Assembly (NCBI GenBank): GCA_037962975.1
Contig: CM075671.1
Coordinates: 156,539,501 to 156,603,500 of the forward strand
Length of the DNA: 64,000 bases
Direction of reading: 5' to 3'
Source of the DNA: Clitoria ternatea
Taxonomy: Eukaryota; Streptophyta; Magnoliopsida; Fabales; Fabaceae
The notes under the pieces are model-generated. The model searched no databases. It worked only from the letters and a program-made list of their open reading frames with translations, and was not told the DNA's origin. A program made the translations under genes and the position numbers. Each line of letters opens with the position of its first letter. Position 1 is the first letter of the stretch. This document shows, piece after piece, positions 58,681 through 64,000 of this stretch.

Positions 58681-59295
58681 ATGCGTGCCAAACAAGAAGT
58701 TCTCCATATAGAAGAGATGCCAGCTACATCAGGACCAGTAGAAGTAGACCTTCGAAGAGAGCCGACTTCTGAGTATATACCCATATTAATGGATGATGAT
58801 GTTGAGAATAAGAATCTCTAGGAATTCTAGCTTGATACGCCTATGGACCTAACAGTTGTGGACCCGGTCGCTCTTCCAGCCTTACCCCAATTATTTCCAC
58901 TGGTAAAGTCTCTAGCTATTTACGAGCAGGAGAGATCAGTGGACGTTCTCGTTCTGCAGATAGTATTGGTAATGACACTAATAGAGCGATACCTAGCGAG
59001 ACGTTAGTAGGATCAGTCCTAGGGCTTCCCCCGACACATTTTTAGGAGCTATATGTACAGAGATACTGAGGACTACACAGATATATCTGTAGAGGCTTAG
59101 GGACTCTTGACAGAGGCATACAAGGTCTACAACAGCAGGAGACACTAACCAGTTTGGTAGGTTAGCAATCTGCCATCTTCGAGCGCCATTCTTGTTGAAG
59201 TATCTTGTCCACCGGACCTGACCCAGCTAACAGCTACTTTAGATCCTCTAGAGTCATCTTGGTCCGACGATGAGTTCATGGGAGGAGATGCTTAG
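58681..59295 (+). pseudogene. Decayed coding sequence inside LTR-C, about 200 codons, unknown product
   Basis: This block is absent from the aligned position in X and LTR-B. From the ATG at 58681 it reads M-R-A-K-Q-E-V-L-H-I-E-E-M-P and continues through acidic and Pro/Leu-rich sequence with two TAGs (58819-58821, 58828-58830). From about 58913 a second frame looks more coding-like, S-G-R-S-R-S-A-D-S-I-G, through a Gln-rich helix (I-Q-G-L-Q-Q-Q-E-T-L) near 59130, with TAG and TGA stops where Gln and Arg codons would fit. A third frame ends L-E-S-S-W-S-D-D-E-F-M-G-G-D-A with TAG at 59293-59295. I do not recognise the protein. It could be a captured host or transposon gene, or an LTR-encoded frame lost from X and B. 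Confidence 0.5.
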
Positions 59296-59556
59296 TCTTT
59301 TGGTTTATTTTGCTTATGTTTCCATGTAATTTGTATAGGGTGCCTACGTGCCTTTCTTTTGTTTTAGTTGTATAGATCTGATGAGACCACTTGATGTATA
59401 TATAGTACAGTGGGTATGTATATATGATGCTTTATTTCCACCATGTGTTATCTTGTACAAAAAAAAGCTTCCACACTTTTCTTAAAATTTGTAGCCTTTT
59501 AGTTAACCAAGTTAGTCTAGTGGAAGAGATTATCTTAGTTAACCAAGGGTGTTACA

Positions 59557-62500
59557 TTCGTGGTGGATATAATGGTGGAAGACATGACAATGGTCGTGGC
59601 AACGGTAATAGTGCTCATAATGGCAACGGTAATGGTGCTCGCAATGGAAATGGAAATGGTGGGAATCACCAACAAACTCCTAGAAGAGTCTTTGTTGTGA
59701 CCGATGAGGAAACAGCATAAGCTAGTGACTTGATTGAAAGTAAGTGCGAGATACTCGGTAATTTAGTTCATGTTATTTATGATTCAAGTGCTATCCATTC
59801 TTTCATATCCGAGGATTGTGTGCGATGATTGAATTTGCTAGTAAACATAATGAAAAATGCTCTTGTGATTTCTACTCCAACCGGTGCTTGTCTTAGTTTG
59901 ATTACTCATTGTGGCAATGTTGACATGCTCCTAGAAGGGAGAAAATTTGTTACTTCCTTTATCTGCTTGGCCATTAAAGGCTTAGAGATCATTCTTGGCA
60001 TTGATTGGCTTTCTGCCAATAAGGTCATGGTTGACTGTCGACAAAGAACTATTATCTTCCCTTCTCCAAGCATTGGGAAATTCGATATGCAAGGTATAAC
60101 TCAACTTTGCATTTTAGTATTTCTTGCCGATGGGACTAATGGTCCCGATCCCTTTAGCATTCTGGTGATATCTAAATTTTTAGATGTATTTCCCAAAGAG
60201 GTTCCCGGTTTGCCACCTCCACAAGACGTTGAGTTCGCTATTGGTCTTGTTCCCGGTGCGAAACCTATTTCTGTGACTCCTTATAGGATGTCTCATATAG
60301 AGTTAGCTAAATTGAAGAAGCAAGTTAAGGAGTTACTTGATAAAGAGTTTGTTCGACCTAGTGTATCACCCTTGGGAGCTCCTGTGTTATTGGTGAAGAA
60401 GGATGGAACTATACGGTTATGTGTTGATTACCGCCAACTAAATAAGATGACAATTAAGAATAAATACCCCTTTCCTCGCATTGATGATCAGTTAGATAAG
60501 TTGAAAGGTGTTGTTGTGTTCTCAAAAATTAATTTGCATTCTAGTTATCACAAAATTCAGTTCAGGGCCGAAGACATTCCAAAAACTGCTTTTAGAACGC
60601 GATATGACTATTATGAATATGTTGTGATGCCATTCGAAAGGACTAATTTTTCTGCTGTATTCATGAACTACATGAATCACATCTCCCATGAATATCTTGA
60701 TCAATTCATGGTGGTATTCATTGATGACATCTTGGTGTATTCCAAGAGCTGCAAGGAACATGAGGAACATTTGAGACTAGTGTTGAACATTCTTAGAAAT
60801 AACCAGTTATATGCTAAGCTCTCTAATGTGAATTTTGGTTAGGAGTGTCTAGTTTCCTGGGCATGTGATATCTGAAAAGGGTGTTTTTGTTGATCCTTTT
60901 ATGGTTGAGTTTGTTATGGCATGGTCTAGGCCTACGTCTGTTATAGAAATCAAAAGTTTTCTTGGTCCTGCTGATTATTACCAGAGTTTCATTGAAGGAT
61001 TTTCTTGTCTTATGAAGCCTTTGATGAAATTGACTAGAAAGAATCAACCTTTTGTGTGGAATATTGAATGTGAGAAAAATTTTGAGGAATTGAAAATGAG
61101 ACTCACTTCTGTGCCTATTTTGGCATTGCCTGATTTGTAGAAAGATTTTATGGTGTATTGTGATGCTTACAAGCATGGTCTTTGATGTGTTTTGATGTAG
61201 AAGGAACGTGTTATTGCTTATGCTTCACGTCAATTGAGACCTCATGAAGTTAATTACCCCACTTATGACTTAGAGTTGGCGGCATTTGTATTTGCCTTGA
61301 AAATTTGGTGTCATGACCTCTATGGCTTAAGGTTCATGGTCTTTAGTGATCACAAAAGCTTGAAATATCTCTTTGATTAAAAGGAATTGAATATGCATCA
61401 AAGGAGTAGATGGAATTCCTAAAGGACTATAATTTTAAATTGAAGTATCACTCGGGAAAGGCTAATATGGTTACGGATGCTCTTAGCAGGAAATCCTTAC
61501 ATGTGTCAGCCATGATGATCAAAAAGCTTGAACTGATTGAAGAATTTTAAAATTTGAATATTGGGACCGAAATTCAATCTTCCAAGAAATTATGTTTTGC
61601 TACTTTGAAGATATGCAATGAATTTCTAGACCTTGTGAAGAGGAAACAAGTAGATGATGATTATCCAAATGAGATGAAGAAACCCCATGAAAATAGGAAG
61701 AATCTATTTCTTGTTGAGGGTGTTGATAGTTTATGGCGTATGAAAGGTCGTGTATATGTACCTTTCTTTGGTGATTTGAGGAGTACAGTACTTGATGAGG
61801 CTCACAAAAGCATCTTTAGTATTCACCCTGGTGTGACCAAGATGTGAAAAAGAACTTCTAGTGGCCCAGAATAAAGCGGGATATTGCTAGTTATGTGGCT
61901 TTGTGCCTTGTATGTCAGAAGGCAAAAGTAGAGCATCAGAGACCTTCTAGTACTTTGAGACCTCTTGATATCCCCGTTTGAAAATGAGATACGATTGCTA
62001 TGGACTTTGTGTCTGGTTTACCAATGATAAGATCTAGCTGTGATGGAATCTGGGTGATTATGCATCATTTGACAAAGAGTGCACATTTCCTACCGATTAG
62101 CATGAAGAGTTCCTTGTAAAATCTAGCGTAACTATGCATCAAGGAGATACTGAGACTCCATGTAGTGCCATCTAGTATCATTTATGATAGAGACCCACGT
62201 TTTACTTTCCGATTTTGGGGGAGCTTGCATAAGGCAATGGGTTCTAAATTGAAGTTGAGTTCGACGTATCACCCTCAGACAGACAGACAATCTGAGAGGA
62301 CTATTCAGAGTCTTGAGGACTTATTGCGTGCATGTGTCTTAGAGCACCGTGGTTCGTGGGATAAATACTTGTCTCTAATTGAATTTACTTACAATAACAG
62401 CTTTCATTCCAGTATTGGTATAGCCCCATATAAGGCATTGTATGGAAGGAACTGTAGGACTCATTTACGCTTGCTTGAGGTTGGTGAGAATTTAGCTTTA

Positions 62501-63054
62501 GAGCCTGATATTATTGAGAAGACCACCAAATAAATCAAGATGATCAAAGAGAAGATGAAGATTGCTCAAGATCAACAGAAAAGCTATTATGATAAGAGAA
62601 GGAAGCCACTTGAGTTTCAAGTTGGTGATCATATGTTGTTGTGGGTTTCTTATGATAAAGGTGTCAGCAGGGCTTTGAAGAGCAGAAAATTAAGTCTTAG
62701 ATTTATTGGTCCCTATGAGATCCTTGAGCAGATTGGTGAAGCTTCTTATTACATTACTTTACCTCCTCATCTGGCGAATATTCACAATGTGTTCCATGTT
62801 TCTCAGTTGATAAAATATGTATATGACCCCTCACATGTACTCAGTGTTGATGATTGGGAAGTCAGGGATGATCTGACTGTTCCCCCTATCTCTGCTAAGA
62901 TTGTTGGATGGTCTTTCAAGAGATTACAGAATAAGTTGCTCAACTTGCGCAAGTGGCTTGGAGACATGGAAATGAAAGTACTATTACTTAGGAACGTGAG
63001 GATGATATACGGCAACGGTATCCTAATATACTTGAATCAGGTTATCGAATTTTG
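59557..63054 (+). pseudogene. gag-pol: Element D: decayed Tekay-like gag-pol (3' part)
   Basis: It begins in gag with an Asn-Gly repeat linker, then the protease (Y-D-S-S-A, the catalytic D-S-G changed to D-S-S), reverse transcriptase (F-I-D-D near 60720), RNase H (61150-61480), integrase (D-E-A-H-K near 61797, S-I-H-P-G, then H-P-Q-T-D) and a chromodomain-like end out of frame after about 62940. Breaks: TAA at 59718-59720, TGA at 59826-59828, a one-base loss near 60830, stops at about 61138 and 61185-61198, 61378, 61548 and 61845, a lesion at 61980-62165, and TAA at 62531. Several stops replace Gln, Arg or Lys codons. Compared with Tekay-2 it is the oldest coding element here. The 5' part lies left of LTR-C, outside the window. 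Confidence 0.9.
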
Positions 63055-63070
63055 AGGACAAAATTTCTTG

Positions 63071-63804
63071 TTAGGTGGGGTGGGTTGTAACATCCAAACT
63101 TTTTGAAAAATAAATTATTAGTATGAAATTAATTAATTATTTGATGCCTAAAACGTATAGGAAAATTAATTATGTAGTAATTATGATTTATTGATAAATT
63201 AAGATCTACTGAAACTAGACAATTTAACGAATAGTGTAGGACCCATTAAGTCGAATTGGGCATTTGATGGGTCTAATATAATAAGGGATTAATTATGGTT
63301 GTGGTGATATGTTCAAAATAATTTTTGGTGTTGAGGAGATATTTATTCGGACACAATGTATGTTAGTAAACAACGAAATTACGAGTGAAATAGAATTTAT
63401 GAAAAATTGTAAAATCCTCTATTTTCTCTTTACATTGTTGTGGACACCTTTTTCTCTTTCTCCAATCTCTTTTGTCCATTGGACAAAGGGGTTTTGTTAA
63501 CCAAAAAGCGAAAGACAAAATATGTGCATGGACCAATGGACAATGGACCAACTTTTAGCTTTTCTCTCTCCTCCCTCTCCTTATTTTTGGTGGAACCACT
63601 TCTCCCTCTCTTTTTCATTTTTTTCTCCTTCTTCCTCCTTCACAAAACAAAAACCGCCCACCACTTCACCATAGCCAATTCCTTGCAAAATTGATACTCA
63701 AGCTTGGATTTGTGAAGCATTATTGGCACTTTGGGGCATTTATCTACTCATCACCTATTCTCTTCACTTAATTTTCATTTTTTACATACACTTGAAGGAG
63801 AGGT
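63071..63804 (+). mobile_element. Element D PPT and 3' LTR (left part)
   Basis: A purine-rich TTAGGTGGGGTGGGT (63071-63085) follows gaggacaaaatttct, the usual Tekay context, and the LTR begins TGTAACATCC at 63086. About 720 bp are seen before a reverse copia LTR interrupts at 63805. The visible part is AT-rich, then pyrimidine-rich (63410-63640), leader-like. The open frames at 63309-63694 are low-complexity and not supported as genes. Confidence 0.8.
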
Positions 63805-64000
63805 TGTTATTCAAGTGGCCTCTAAAGAACTCAAGAGGGGGGGTTAATTGAGTAGTTGGAAGCTTGTTGGACTTTCTCCCTTAAAAATCTTATTATGCAA
63901 TACCAAATGATCCTAAAAACAATACTTGAAATGTAAAGAGTTAAGGGATATAGAAGTGCAAACAGATATTTTATACTGGTTCGGCCAATACCTGCCTATA
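63805..64000 (-). mobile_element. Reverse-oriented SIRE/Maximus-like copia LTR, cut by the window end
   Basis: Read on the plus strand it starts TGTTATTCAAGTGGCCTC and then ctcaagaggggggg, the reverse complement of the 3' end of the Copia-1 and SIRE LTRs. The last 60 bases match, in reverse, the Copia-1 LTR around 2545-2590 (ggttggccaaaccagtata). The rest of the element is outside the window. It sits in D's 3' LTR. Confidence 0.85.

Larger units (their letters stand above)
56143..59556 (+). mobile_element. LTR-C: right part of an X-like chromoviral LTR
   Basis: It starts in mid-LTR at a gtaagccc...atcaccga-type point homologous to about 13988 of X and 19143 of LTR-B, then an AT-rich tract (56250-57700), the conserved core (57720-58650), a block not found in X or B (58660-59300) and the family's right end, terminating GGGTGTTACA at 59556. 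Immediately after it a gag coding frame of element D begins, so this LTR is inserted in D's gag. No PBS follows, so it is probably a solo LTR; its left part is outside the window. Confidence 0.75.

Noticed and set aside
63309..63694. Small open frames near the right end as host genes
   Set aside because: They lie in pyrimidine-rich D LTR sequence on both strands and show no domain or consistent start.

Overview
The window is plant repeat DNA with no host gene, rRNA or tRNA gene recognisable. Every open reading frame that can be identified belongs to an LTR retrotransposon, and almost every base can be assigned to one. The element types (SIRE/Maximus-like Ty1-copia, Tekay-like chromoviruses with a C-terminal chromodomain, one Athila-like Ty3-gypsy element) indicate an angiosperm. 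Copia LTRs packed with TAATCGATTA motifs suggest a papilionoid legume, but that is an inference. The setting is probably pericentromeric or other heterochromatin.

The layout is a nest of insertions, most joints proven by 5-bp target-site duplications (TSDs). The oldest layer is element D, a decayed Tekay-like element (gag end to integrase at 59557-63054, 3' LTR from 63086). LTR-C (56143-59556, left part outside the window) sits in D's gag. Element X sits in LTR-C. X has giant LTRs of about 6.6 kb around only 241 bp of internal DNA (10413-10653), and its 3' LTR is split into 10654-15833, 44873-46160 and 56005-56142. X's 5' LTR carries Copia-1 (1658-10067, TSD tggtg/ttgtg), a gag-only copia element whose gag is itself split by a 4.0-kb reverse-strand solo LTR, E (4401-8400, TSD atttg). 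X's 3' LTR carries solo LTR-B (15834-44867, TSD atgag) and a reverse-strand Athila element (46161-55999, TSD actat). LTR-B carries the chromovirus Tekay-2 (22048-44660, TSD cagcg). Tekay-2's 5' LTR carries a young SIRE-like copia element (24379-33623, TSD caatt). The deepest path is D > C > X > B > Tekay-2 > SIRE, six levels. A further reverse-oriented copia LTR starts at 63805 and runs off the window.

The SIRE element is structurally intact: equal 1391-bp LTRs with about 13 differences, uninterrupted gag and pol. Tekay-2 is nearly intact: one in-frame stop between protease and reverse transcriptase, plus a His-to-Pro change in the integrase zinc-binding motif. Athila, Copia-1 and D carry several stops or frameshifts.

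The main points for a second look are: (1) dense arrays of short, CG-containing, palindrome-like motifs, a different one in each LTR family; (2) a textbook splice donor after the Tekay-2 LTR promoter and a textbook acceptor 10 bp before the gag ATG, implying a spliced leader; (3) a phase-compatible candidate intron covering the SIRE gag stop, where gag and pol do not overlap; (4) a decayed protein-coding sequence of about 200 codons inside LTR-C; (5) three polypurine-tract-like copies before the 3' LTR in both copia elements.
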